From Pyrenochaeta sp. MPI-SDFR-AT-0127 (Eukaryota; Ascomycota; Dothideomycetes; Pleosporales; Cucurbitariaceae): DNA of 64,000 bases. Below, piece after piece: positions 1 to 11,314 of the stretch; position 1 is the first letter of the stretch, and each line of letters starts with the position of its first letter. Under the pieces are notes generated by a model that saw only the letters and a program-made list of their open reading frames with translations, had not been told where the DNA came from and did no database searches. The position numbers and the translations under genes are program-made. The stretch spans positions 1 through 64,000 of the forward strand of contig JAGTJM010000073.1 in the NCBI GenBank assembly GCA_020747015.1, read 5' to 3'.

Positions 1-2
1 CC

Positions 3-302
3 AAGATTAGCCAGCATCGCAGAACTACTCCCTCCACAGCTGCGGAAACCTTCCAATCCCAATTTTCTCGTGATTCAGAAATGCTCTTCTCCGCACAGGC
101 AGCAGCGTATGAATCGGCAAAGACGCTGGCAGATGCTGATGTTGCGACGGTACAGGGTATCAAGAGGGCTGAGGAGGTGCAGAGGAATTGGGAGAGGGCG
201 GTAGAAGGGCTGGCTAGACTGAACAAGGGACTACCAGAGACGAGGGCGCGCCTGGAGAGGTGTGGAGATGTGGTTGGGTATCTTGGAGGAAGCGCAAAGT
301 AG
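3..302 (+). CDS. 3' end of a possible kinetochore Mis14/Nsl1-like protein (partial)
   Basis: The frame is open from the window edge to a TAG at 300-302, giving about 99 C-terminal residues; the start lies outside. The segment is alpha-helical in character, with the pattern W-x3-VEGLARLNKGLPETRARLERC near the end. The 'W...L..L...LPET.A.LER...V..YL' pattern resembles the C-terminal part of fungal Mis14/Nsl1 kinetochore proteins (MIND complex, which links the inner kinetochore to microtubule-binding Ndc80). That match is from memory of the family and is the weakest part of the call; another coiled-coil protein is possible. The first ATG inside the window (81) is probably internal, because the upstream frame remains open and protein-like. 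Confidence 0.45.
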   Translation, partial: KISQHRRTTPSTAAETFQSQFSRDSEMLFSAQAAAYESAKTLADADVATVQGIKRAEEVQRNWERAVEGLARLNKGLPETRARLERCGDVVGYLGGSAK

Positions 303-788
303 GGTCTGCATGTTGGTTCTTCTTTTTTGAATTTTGGATTGGTGTCATGGAGTTGAGAACTGCGATTGAGGTTTTCGCAAGGCAAGGAATACCCAGAGAG
401 TCTTTGTATCGAATAGCACAAATGTGTTTCTGTTCTTTGTGAACTAATTTGTCATTGACGACTCACATGTCCAAATACATCTGAGAGAAACCTTCGTGAA
501 TCGCAGCTCCTGTAAGCTCAATCAGATGACGATCCAACTCCGTATTCTCCCGGCAACGCACTTCACGACCATCAGCTCGACCCCGCGTCGTCTGCGGCTT
601 CTCAATGGGAGCCACTGCCATCATTGCGGAATTCCGTTTCTTTGCCGCTATATTTTCGGGCGTCAAGCTTGCACCCACGGTACGTCATGAAGCCGATCGC
701 CGTTCCCGCAAGCACCCGGACAAAGCCAAAAAAACAATAAGAAAACCACAAAAGCATGTGAGTGTCAAAACTATCATCACAAGCCACG
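303..788. other. Intergenic: 3' of partial gene, promoter/leader of NDE
   Basis: Short overlapping ORFs on both strands look random. Position 756-761 reads ATG TGA, a minimal start-stop upstream ORF 27 nt before the NDE start codon. Nothing else recognised. Confidence 0.5.
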
Positions 789-2667
789 ATGCTTCCCTCC
801 GCCCGATTGTCGCAATTGCCCCCAGGCGTCCGAGAGCTGCTGTCCCGCACCTCGAGAGTCCAGCTTTCACATGCGGTACCGCAATGTCGACCTAGTGTTC
901 TCAGTCTTCACCAGAAAAGAGGTATAACTATCAGTCAATTGGATCATGGAAGAGACAGTAAGTGCACCAAGTGACGTGTGCTCGTCCCCGCACACATGTC
1001 TCCCGGCCCTACGCTATCAAAGCTAAACCGGCTCCTCGCAGACCGCGAAAGAGTGGTAATCCTGGGCTCTGGATGGGCCGGCTTCACCGTAGCCAGAACG
1101 CTTGATCCCAAGAAATTTCAAGCCGTGGTGGTTTCCCCGCGCTCCTACTTTGCATTTACCCCTTTGCTCGCATCCACGGCGGTGGGGACGCTGGAATTCC
1201 GCACCGCCCTCGAGCCCGTCAGGAGTCGGAGGACTACAGTCGGCTTCTTCCAGGGCTGGGCGGATGATGTCGATTTCAAGAATAAGACGATTACGATTGA
1301 GCAGGCCATTGACGATCCCGGCCAGGGTATGGCCTTGACGACGGATCGGCATGCGGGGGAAACGAAGGAGCAGAGGGAGTTTGAGAGGAAGAAGGATGTT
1401 GAAAAGGGGAGGACGTTTGATTTGACCTACGACAAGTTGGTTGTCACGGTTGGTTGCTACAGTCAGACTTTTGGCACCCCTGGCGTGCGGGAACACGCCT
1501 TCTTCCTCAAGGACGTAGGCGACGCACGCAAGATTAGAAACCGTCTTCTAGCTTGTTTCGAGGGTGCTGCACTACCAACGACATCTGATGAGATGAGGCG
1601 ACAGCTGCTCAACTTTGCAGTCGTAGGAGGTGGACCGACAGGTATTGAGTTCAGCGCTGAGCTGCATGATCTTATCAACGAAGACATGGCGAAGATTTAC
1701 CCGGAACTCATTCCGTATCACAAAATCACAGTCTACGATGTGGCGGACAAGGTCCTTCCAATGTTTGACGAGAAGCTAGCCGATTACGCTATGCAAAAGT
1801 TCAAGCGCGAGGGCATTGATATCAAAACCAGCCACCATGTAGAAGAGCTGCGGCCCGGTGCTCCAGCAGGGCGAGGAACAGAAGAGGCACCTTTCTTCAC
1901 CCTCAAGGTAAAAGAGGAGGGTGAAGTCGGTGTTGGCATGTGCGTGTGGAGTAAGTTTAATACTACATATTTTCTCCCCAGGCCGAAGCTAACAAACCCC
2001 AGGTACGGGACTGATGCAGAACCCCTTCGTCGCCCAAGCCCTCGACGACGTACGTGAAGCACCCGAGAACCTGCAACTCCTGCAGTCCTCCAAGAGCACC
2101 ACGCTCTCCAAAGACGTGAAATGGAAAGTAAAAAAGGATGCACGATCCGGCTCCATCATCACCGACGACCGTCTCCGCGTCAAACTAATCCCATCAAACA
2201 CTTCCTCTTCCCCCTCCCCTTCTGACCTCTCAGCCATACAGCCAGACGTCTTCGCCCTCGGCGACTGCGGCATCATAGAATCCACAGCCTACCCCGCCAC
2301 CGCACAAGTGGCCTCGCAAAAGGCCCTCTGGCTCGCCAAACGCCTCAACAAAGCAGATATCGACAAGGCCGGCTTCGCCTTCAAGGACCTCGGCACCCTC
2401 GCCTACATTGGCAATTGGGACGCCTTGTTCCAGGGCGGCAAGGGAGGGCGCCTCCAGGGCTATCTTGCGTGGATTATTTGGCGTGGCGCGTACTTGACTA
2501 GGACGGTTAGCTGGCGGAATAAAATCCTTGTGCCAATATATTGGTAAGTCTCCCTTTCTCTTCTTTGTCTTGGATACTGGTGGTGCTGGGATTTGAGAGA
2601 TCCATGCTGATGGTTGTATGATAGGGTTGTTAATTGGCTGTTTGGAAGGGATATAAGTCGCTTCTAG
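789..2667 (+). CDS. nde1: Alternative (type II) NADH:ubiquinone oxidoreductase, mitochondrial
   Basis: Single-subunit flavoprotein that oxidises NADH and reduces ubiquinone without pumping protons. Exons 789-957, 1042-1950, 2003-2543 and 2625-2667 join in frame to 553 aa. Introns begin GTAAGT; the first has a CTAAAC branch site just before GCAG. The N-terminus (MLPSARLSQLPPGVREL) is basic and hydroxylated, as a mitochondrial presequence should be. The FAD-binding motif VVILGSGWAG follows the first intron and the NADH-binding motif VVGGGPTGIEFSAEL lies near residue 270. The tail after the last intron, WLFGRDISRF, is the typical family C-terminus. No EF-hand insert is visible, so a calcium-regulated form is unlikely. 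Whether it faces matrix or intermembrane space cannot be decided here. It is convergent with frq. Confidence 0.93.
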
Positions 2668-3513
2668 AAGAAGAAAAAGAAAATGGAGCATTGTTATTGT
2701 CACGGGTACTTCATGTAAACATGGTTTGGCAACGAAAAGGGATAGATTGAGAGGTTTACACTTCTTTTGCATCTTTGCAGCGCTGGTCATGGGCATAGGG
2801 CATAGATTGTACGATGTACGATGTTTCGATCTGTATGTACTGAGTTGGCCAAAGGTGGATATTGATGGTGGAAATAACATCCAAAGAAAAATCGAACATG
2901 CCACACATCAAATAACCATAACACGACGTGGACATAAAGTACAAGCACACATCAGCATATCATGATTTGAAACCCTTTTAAATTGTTTGTGCTCAGCAGA
3001 ATAAAAAAAGACTGATCCTTTTTCCTTGTGCTTGGTTTATTGGGGATATACATAAAAAAAAGCAAAATAAAAAACATCTCCAGCCCTGAACCCACCCACA
3101 AAAAAAAAGGGACACAAGGCACTCTCGAAAAGGAGGTGACATGATATACAAATTCTCCACATGCACTTCATCCATGTCCCATGGTAGCATGAAAAACAAG
3201 AGCGAAAGACAGAAAAAAAATACCGTGTTGGGAAAAAATAGGGAAAAAAAAGGGGGTATCAGCCGATGTATTCCAAAAGGAAATAAACACAAGTCCCAGC
3301 GCCGCAACACTATGCAGAATAAGACTCCGAAGGGGGGAAAAGGAATAGAAGGGAAAGGAAAAAAAAAAGAGGACATCCTTTTCGTATAACCACATGAATA
3401 TTTCTCCAGAAATCGAAAAGGAGACAAGAAAATTTGGGTAGATGACTCCGAAAAATGCAAAGAGAATAAAGAAGCACAGACAAAACAAACGTTGGAAAAA
3501 AACCAAACACGTT
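2668..3513. other. Convergent intergenic region with purine-rich low-complexity tract
   Basis: This stretch separates the 3' ends of NDE and frq. From about 2990 to 3500 the plus strand is strongly purine-biased, with many A-runs and blocks such as GGGAAAAAAAAGGGGG near 3240-3256. The ORFs here are artefacts of low complexity. Both 3' UTRs and any antisense frq transcript would start or end here. Confidence 0.6.
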
Positions 3514-6500
3514 CTAGTCTTTCAATTTCTGGCTCTTGGAGGGATTTGTGTCTTTCAGCGTCGTTGTTGCAGATTCACTCGTGCGGGCTCTCTTTAGGTT
3601 GCGGGTGCGCGATGACATGCTACCGCTAGTGGTGCTTTGGCGCTTTTTGCGTGCACTACCGTCGCGACTGAGGGGACCAACAGAGTGGCGAGTGTGATCG
3701 ACTGGGCTTGTGAAGCCACTGCCTCCGCCGGCTGTAGCTGCCGAACTACCTGCGGGGATTTCCTCGGCGAGGCGATCAGCCAGCGCAGCCTCGTACTCGC
3801 GTTCAAAGGCGTGAACAGTGCTGGGGTCAAGTTGGCGGGCTGTGGCCAGAAGGTCGATGCTGCCGTCACTGTCATCGGAGCAGTCTGATTCGTTTCCGGA
3901 CTCATCGTCAAACTTGCCGCCGATGGGAGAGATGTTGAGAAGCTGGAGAGTGGTAGCGGGGCCATCCTCGTCCGACTCGGACGATGAGTCGGAGTCGAGA
4001 TCAGAATCGACACCTCCAGAAGATGTAGAGTCGAAAGGGAGGAAGGAGGCGGGCGGGAGAGCGGAGTTAGGTAAAGATTTGCATGAAGCAGAGAGCATTT
4101 CTTCCTTGATGGTGCGCTGCGTATTGGCCTTGGGCGAGGTGTTTGCGTTAGAGGCAGGTCGCTCGGATAAGACAGAGGCAATCTTGCTGGGATAGATGTT
4201 TGATCTTTGGCGGATCGTGGCCTTGGACGGCACGGACTGCGTCTGTAAACGTCGCACGTGGATGGAGAAGTTATCTTCGGGTTGCACGCCACCCAAACCA
4301 GAAGCTTCAAAGTTCATTAGTGTAGGACTATTGCTGCCACTGTCGCCTTTCAAAGCATCCGGCGAGAAGCCAAAATAGTCTCCAGTTGAGGTTGTGCGCG
4401 ACCCTGCACTGGAAACAACATCCATGGGAGATATGTCCATAGGGCCTCTAGGCTCGGCGATACCCGATTTTCGATACATCGGAGAGCGACCACCTGGTGA
4501 TGCTCCAAGAGGATGACTTGTGATAGCCTTGTAAGATGCTGGATTAGCGGCCGAGGCACCGAGACGATCACCGCTCAGATCTGTACAGAACTTTGCCTTT
4601 GTATAAAAGATCATGGGTCCGTCGTCACGTTTAGGCTTGGATGAGGAGCTCTGCATAGCGGAGCTTCCAACCCCCGACGAATTGCCCGTTGGTTGTGGTT
4701 GCTGTAGTGAGTCACCGGGAGAAGCGCCGTAAAAGTCTTCCTCTTCCTCAGAATCTTCCTTATGATAAAAGAGTGGCTTATAGGCGAATCTATTCAATTC
4801 GTTCTGTCGCTTTGCGCGGGCTAACGTTCTAGCTCGATGTTCAGGGTCGACATAGCGCTCACTACTGCCTCCACTGTTGTCTGTCTTAAGACGTTTGGAG
4901 GGAGATCCGGAAGCAGGTATGTCGTCTGGTGATGCGCTCCCATTCTGTTCCGATGAGCTTTCACCGCTTTGTTTGGTGACGTCATGGCCACCTTTCCATC
5001 TTATTTTGCGCCCGTCTTGAGAGACTTCCAGACGACTGCTGTAGTCGTGCAATGCATCTTTGATGAATTCTGGGGTTACATTGAGTGTATGGAGTTGAGC
5101 CATATTGATGAGTAAGTTAAGGTACAGCCAACCATGACCTCCTGAAGGCGCTTCGCCAGTGACCATGTCTGGTGGTGTGAAACCAAGATGCCGGAAATAT
5201 TCCATATTGTCGAGGGGAATTTGGGCTCGAGAAGGGTCTAGATCAAGAGGTCTGGTCGGCCGCTGGTCCGGCGAGATGCCACCACCAGCGAAATCCTGTT
5301 CAGCGACGTGGAAAGTGGGATGAACACTTTGGAGAGCCTCGCCATCGCCCCCAATGTTTCTCTTGTCTTCGTCTGGCATAATGCGTGCTTCACGAAGTCC
5401 TTCCGGCCTGAATTGCTTTCCAGTTGCTTCTCTTTCTGCACGATCCGCTGTGGCGGCTGATTGGGCAACTTCTTGTTGCTGTATGGGCTGCTGGTGGTTA
5501 CCAGGTATCGATCGCTTACCAGCAAAAACCTGTTCTAAACGCCGAACAACTAACTTCTTCTTCGATTTTTCCGTCATCTGCACATTTGAGTTTGGGAGTA
5601 GTCCGGCGGGTATATCATGCAGATATGATTGAATGTTCTGCTGCTGGCGGCTATACACAGATTTGCTCACTTTACGACGGTCGTTATCTCGATTCGATGT
5701 TTGCTGCGACGGCGTGGATGAATTCTGACCGGATGCAGATAACGAAGCATATCCAGATTCGGCAAAGCGGGAGGTCGAAGAGGCAGTAGGGTGCTTCTCA
5801 AAGGCCGGCGTGCTCGAGGACATGTCCGGATAGTTGGTCGTCGCGCCATCATCGAGCTCGGAAGCAAACTTGCGAAGCGTTTCTTCCAACTCTTTCTTCT
5901 TATGATCTGGCAGGCCATGGAATCTGACTTCGAAGAGCTTGTCTTCTTGAAGATGCTCTCCGTGCAGTTTCTCGTATTTCCTCAGCTTCTGCTTGAGCTT
6001 CTTGTTCGCAACGGTCAGGTCGTCGATGACGCTCCGAAAGTCCTCTGTGCTGCTAGCATCGGTGCCAAACTGCATTAGGCCGGGGCGGTGGGGGATAGCT
6101 GGATGCACATAACCATACTGGGACATCTCGGGCGGCGTTTCTGACGAGGAAGAGTTGCGGAGGAAGAATGGAGGATCATCTATGTAACCAAAGGTCAGCG
6201 ATGACTACGAAAGAGTACTGGAAACACCACTCACTGTCGGCATACGAGGCATTGCTCTGCTGGCAGTTGTTGTTGGCCGTATCGAACCACTTTCCAGCAT
6301 CACTGCTCTCTCCAGAACTATTCTTATTCGCAAGGAGATTCGGAGACACACTCGAGGGAGAATTGGCTTTGTCGCTTGCAGGATTTGACGTGCCTAGCCC
6401 TGTGGGCTGACAGTCCATCTGTCGTTTCAAGGCTGCATCCGACGCGGGCGGGCTATGTCGAAGGGAGACTGATTTGTGTGCTGGTGGACGACGAGGGTGT

Positions 6501-6538
6501 TGGGCGGGCTTCGAGGGTATGGTCGCTGGATTGTCCAT
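3514..6538 (-). CDS. frq: FREQUENCY circadian clock protein (FRQ)
   Basis: Central negative element of the fungal circadian oscillator; with FRH and CK1 it inhibits the White Collar complex. Exon 1 is 6235-6538 and exon 2 is 3514-6179, separated by a 55-nt GTGAGT...ATAG intron; together they encode 989 aa, the length of the Neurospora long form. Family landmarks: SSGESSDAGKWFD near residue 80; the DPPFFLRN segment formed across the splice; the coiled coil DFRSVIDDLTVANKKLKQKL at about 148-180; KLFEVRFHGLPDHKKKELEETL; a KKKLVVRRLEQVF block; DQRPTRPLDLDPSRAQIPLDN; the YLNLLINMAQLHTLNVTPEFI region; KPLFYHKEDSEEEE; and a long Ser/Asp-rich PEST-like stretch before the C-terminus. Start chosen at 6538 because the reading frame with family similarity begins there; initiation at a later Met (short-form FRQ) is possible. 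Opposite-strand ORFs inside are shadows. Confidence 0.97.
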
Positions 6539-8290
6539 GATCGCTTAATGTACCTTAGCAGGCTGGCAGACTATGAGCAAGAAACATGTCCCATAGTCGG
6601 TTGGTATCAGTAGAGTCTTGGTCTCAGACAGGTCGTTCAAGCGCTGAGTGGCCCTAATTCGTACGAAACTGGTGCGAATAAGCTGGCAGGCTGCGAGACC
6701 TGGCTACAGTGCGCAGTCGAGGCCAAAAGTGGGCAGACGGGTCCACGGAATACAGTCGTCGGCAAGAATGGTCGCTTGATACTGGATTTGCAGGCGTGGG
6801 CTGGTGGGTGTGGGAGATGAAGCTGGTGGGAGAGTAAGCTGGATGCAGCGCCAAAGAGGCGGGCACATTGGGAGTCTGCGCATGGAGCCATGAAGAGATC
6901 CATCTCGCAAAAGGGTAAATGATGTCGATGTCGTCGATATCCCCGATGCCAAGCACTGCCCTGAGGATCGGAGAGCCCTGTGAGAACGGTCTTTGTGGCT
7001 TGCCGGGCCAGACCGACCCACGACTGCGCATCAAAGCATCGTCGATGAGCCTCGTCTCCTACACCACTCATCGCCCAGAAGGGAACCCATCGCCCCGAGT
7101 GCCGAATTACACACCCTGTCTATCCCCGATCCCTCCCAATCTGTGATCCTTTCCATGCATGCCGCAAAGCTTTGTCCAGCGCTGCCGCCGTCGTCTTCTG
7201 CCGTGTCAGCCCAGCACCACGCATCACACGCATCAACGCGAAACTCTGGTCGCACATTTTGGCCGTCGTAGACATTTGCATCGTTTGGTTCCAGGCCCCG
7301 TTCTACAGAGTGCTGAGCACAGTCTTGGAAGACTCACAGCACCATGAAGCGTTCCACACTCGCCGGATGAATGCAATCGAGATCGCAGCCGTTGGACCCT
7401 TGCGGAGGCACCGTTCCGAATTTCACGACCCCCATTTATGAGATCATATTCCACGTTAGCTACTAAATGAAGACGGCCACATGTCGAGAATCGTATAACT
7501 GGACCCTTTCTTTGCCCCTGCTCGCCCGGATCTGACTCTGAGCTGGGCTGACTGCCTGTCCCACTAATAAACAATGGTCTGCTAGCGTTTCTGACTGCTG
7601 TCCACGGATCGAATACAAGGTGCTCATCGCCACTATTTTCACGACCAGGAAGACCCTGAAAACGAGGAACCGGATGAACATGCACCAATGAACAGCCTCA
7701 TGGGCATGATCGGTGATAACCTGCAGTTGATTTTGGATATATTAAGGACGAACGTGTGCCAGGACGCTTGTATTCAACTCCCCGGAGTGTTTGGCCGAAA
7801 AGCCTCTTGGAAACAGTGTCGGAGAAACGATTGACTGTTGCCAACGGCGCGTGATAGTTTTTATTTTGACGCGCAGTGAGTCTGCTGAGATCTGCATATC
7901 GAGTTGAATCGAGGGCGTGCTGTGTCTAGGGCGTGATCGCGCAGACCAGCACCGCGGACAGCTCTCCCAATCAGACCACCTCTGCGCTGCCAGCAGGTGC
8001 GTCCCGGATCCGGGTGTCGGCGTTGAGTTCTAGACTGAATATGGGTTTCGGAAGACGTTGCAATTGTCATCGGCACGAGGCGCAAGCCGCAAAAGAAGTC
8101 TAATTCGTTGGACTTCATGTCCGATCCAATAGTAAAGTCAAAATGGACACTGTATTCTACATGTGGGCAATGATGATGCGGGATATGACGCATGAGGAGA
8201 TGAGGTGCAGCCCAAGTCGCGTAGCTACTCGACTGAATGTGTCTTCGCAAGCATTCTGTAGTACGCAAGAATGCATGAAAGTCTTCCAGT
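6539..8290. other. Long frq upstream region (also 3' flank of COQ9)
   Basis: About 1.75 kb without a convincing gene. frq genes are known for long, complex promoters and leaders, so most of this is probably frq regulatory DNA and 5' UTR, but I could not identify a light-response element or clock box by eye. ORFs on both strands (for example 6637-7071 minus, 7233-7688 minus) lack domain-like composition. Confidence 0.5.
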
Positions 8291-9113
8291 TCATATGCGC
8301 ACGCCCTTGCTCCTAAGCACGTTGACTGCAGAGTGCCCAGTGTAGTTCAGCCATTCGCTCAAACCCCCCATGAAGCCACCAATTTTCATCAGATCTTCGA
8401 GCCTATTGTCCAGAAATTGCTCCGTTTCGATGAAGTTTGGAGACTTATCCTGGGTCATGTAGACTTCGGCGGAGGAGTAGACTGCGGACAGGGTTGCGCG
8501 TTTCGTGTACCAGCTGGTGTCGACACTTTGGTCACCTGCAAGAAACCAAATCTCGTCTGCAAGTTTCGCAAGTTCGGATACAGATGCCGGGACGTATGTA
8601 GGCTGAGCCATGATTGCCAGTGCCTGTCAAACATCAGCTGTCCGCCTTTGCGACCCCAAGTGCACCACCTCGGTTTACCTCTTGCCAATGTTGTATGACG
8701 GGCTCGTTCGCTCGCAGCCGTGCCAATGCTAATGTCCTGACTTTGGCGCCTACGCCCATCTTCTTTCCTTGCTCGCCGTCATTGGGAAACTGCACGCTGT
8801 TCTGCAATGCCAGTCGCTGTGTGACGAGATGGTAATTGACGAGATCAAAGACCCCTCGTGGCAGCAGATTTGTCGACACATCTAGATACCCAGCATCGCG
8901 AGCACCAAGTTTTAGGGTATCTACGGTGAAGCCATGGTTGGGGACATGGGCATATGCGGAGGAGAGAATGGCGAATTCAGCGGGAGGAAACGGCGGCGGT
9001 TGCGCGTAATCGTACGAGTGGTATAGACTCTGCTGTCTGCAAGCAGCTGCTGGGCGGAATGGGGCAGCCCGGATTGCTCCAAAGGCTGATTTGGCTAATC
9101 GCGCTGGGGGCAT
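8291..9113 (-). CDS. coq9: COQ9, ubiquinone biosynthesis protein, mitochondrial
   Basis: Lipid-binding subunit of the matrix-side coenzyme Q synthome; it presents Q intermediates to Coq7. Exon 1 8679-9113 and exon 2 8291-8623, joined across a 55-nt GTAAAC...ACAG intron, give 255 aa. The N-terminus (MPPARLAKSAFGAIRAAPFRPAAACRQQ) is a clear mitochondrial presequence. The mature part carries the family pattern: FPPAEFAILSSAYAHVPNHGFT, GARDAGYLDVSTNLLPRG, FDLVNYHLVTQRL, then after the splice the ALAIMAQPTYVPASVSELAKLADEIWFLAGD segment with the lipid-binding helix region and TSWYTKRATLSAVYSSAEVYMTQD. It is transcribed divergently from CMR1. Confidence 0.93.
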
Positions 9114-9693
9114 GGTTATGAGTCGGGAGACATTTTATCGTTCGATGCTCGGAGGTTCTCCAAACTCTCCGCATCTGCCAAGACCATGTCGATCCGATCA
9201 CCGACCTGCATTGCATGGCCTTGATGCCGATCAGCGGCTCGCTTTGTGCGACATTTGGATCTGATTTATGAAACACCCGCATGCACTGTCTAGGAATTGA
9301 GTCCCCATGAGCCGGTTAGACAGAGTGGTGGCTGGTGAGTTTCCCGTGAGATCGTCAGGTCCCAGCAATGCTGTCTCACGCTACCACGTGACTGTCGCGT
9401 CGAACGCGTTGACGCTAGTGGCGCATGTCGAGTCTGATTTCTGGCTGCCTTCACGTCTTACTTACTCTGGGATTCATTGACTTGGGGTCTTGGATACACC
9501 TTCAAGTCGTTTCCGAGCACCTGGCATCGATTCTGATCAAATTGGTATCCAAACACCTTCGCAACATTACTTCAACGCCACTATCGTCACCGCTCCCAAC
9601 TCCTTCCTTCCACCGCGCGATCGCTCTAGAGGAATCCATCTCATCGTAGACATTAATTGATTATCATTAATTGGCTTCAGAATACAACTCAAC
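9114..9693. other. Bidirectional promoter region between COQ9 and CMR1
   Basis: 580 bp between two divergent start codons. A pyrimidine-rich stretch at about 9570-9640 and a TTGATTATCATTAATTGG segment just upstream of the CMR1 start are visible. No additional gene is supported. Confidence 0.45.
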
Positions 9694-11314
9694 ATGGCGC
9701 GTGGGAAGAATGTGGAGCTCAGCGAGTATGAGCGCAAGCGGCAAGAAAACATCGCAAAGACGCAGGCGCTGCTGCGGAACCTCGAGATGGAGGCTGCGCA
9801 GGCCGGTATAGGCCCTACAGGCAAAGCAAAAGCGTCTTCGTCTTCGAAGCCGAAGGCGAAAAAGCCTGCGGTGAAGAAGATCAAGGAAGAGGATCTAGCA
9901 CCGCGGCGAACTTCTTCTCGACTAAAAGGCATAGAGGCAGACAGCGACAAGGCAAAGCGAAAGGCTGAAGAGGAGTTGGTAGCAATAAAAGAAGCCGACC
10001 GCATAAAGAGGCAGCGCGTCAGCGATGCATTCGACTTCAGTGACATAGTTGTTGCAGGCAAAGACTGGAACAAGAGTGGGAACTTTCTATCTATTGGTCC
10101 TGCGAACCCCTACGAGCGCACATTCGACTTCGATGATGTCAAGGAGACCACAGACAAGGAGTTGAGGGCTCTCAGGGAGCGAATGAGCGGACTACAACTG
10201 TGGGAGGACTTTGAGCCGAATGAGATCAAGATCACGCCCGAGCGAATCTATGCCATGGGCCTGCATCCCACAACAGATAAGCCTCTTGTTTTCGCCGGCG
10301 ATAAGCTGGGCAATCTAGGTATATGCGACGCGTCGCAAAAAGTGGCAGAAGTCAAGGTGGAAGATGATGAAGATGCAGACTCGGAAGGACCTCAGATCAC
10401 CACGCTGAAGCCACATACGCGGACGATACACAGCTTCCAATTTAGCCCGCACGACTCGAACGCCTTGTACTCTGCCTCATACGATTCCTCAGTGCGGAAG
10501 CTGGATCTTGCAAAAGGTGTCGCCATCGAAGTATACGGTCCGTCTGATCCAAATGAGGATGCCCCGTTGTCTGGAGTTGAAATATCAAAAGATGACCCAA
10601 ATATGCTGTACTTCTCCACGTTGGACGGTCGTTTTGGCATATACGATATGCGCACACCCTCCGAGAAGGCCGCAGGACTGGACATATTCCAGCTCTCAGA
10701 GAAGAAAATTGGCGGCTTCAGTCTCCACCCTCAACAGCCACATCTCGTCGCTACTGCCTCTTTGGATCGCACACTGAAGATCTGGGACCTTCGCAAGATC
10801 AGCGGAAAGGGAGATGATCGCCTGCCAGCTCTCGTCGGCGAGCACGAGAGCAGACTTTCAGTCTCACATGCTGCTTGGAGTTCTGCCGGGCAAGTAGCCA
10901 CCGCGTCGTACGATGATACGATCAAGATACATGATTTTGGCAATTGTGCGGATTGGAAGGCAGGCACATCTCTGACTGATGCAGAGATGAAGCCTTCGGT
11001 CGTAGTGCCGCACAACAACCAGACTGGGCGATGGGTCACAATGTACGATACTCCCATCTACATTACCAAGTGTGCCAAGCTGACTTTTACACAGATTACG
11101 AGCACAATGGCAGCAATTCCCTCAAGATGGCGTCCAGCGTTTCTGTATCGGCAACATGAACCGCTTTGTCGACATCTACACTGCTAAAGGCCAGCAATTG
11201 GCGCAGTTGGGAGGTGACGGTATTACCGCGGTACCAGCTGTTGCCAAATTCCACCCAACGCTAGATTGGGTGGCGGCTGGTACTGCGAGCGGAAAGCTGT
11301 GCTTGTGGATGTAG
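9694..11314 (+). CDS. cmr1: CMR1-like WD40 protein (DNA damage-binding / genome maintenance)
   Basis: WD-repeat protein orthologous in layout to yeast Cmr1/YDL156W, a nuclear protein tied to the DNA-damage and protein quality-control response. Exons 9694-11042 and 11095-11314 give 522 aa. The lysine-rich N-terminus (residues about 1-110) has the family signature YERKRQENIAKTQALLRNLE, a SSKPKAKKPAVKK basic patch and RTSSRLKG. The beta-propeller follows, with blades such as TIHSFQFSPHDSNALYSASY and LVATASLDRTLKIWDLRK. The short last intron (11043-11094, GTACGA...ACAG) restores WVTILRAQWQQFPQDGVQ and the ending VAAGTASGKLCLWM. Without that splice the frame would run into non-homologous sequence and stop at 11187. 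Confidence 0.92.

Noticed and set aside
3594..5789. Opposite- and same-strand ORFs inside frq
   Set aside because: Frame shadows of the 989-aa FRQ frame, low-complexity Ser/Arg translations.
6637..8268. Several 70-150-codon ORFs upstream of frq on both strands
   Set aside because: Overlapping, no domain-like segments, repeated stop-free frames in GC-balanced DNA; better explained as frq regulatory region.
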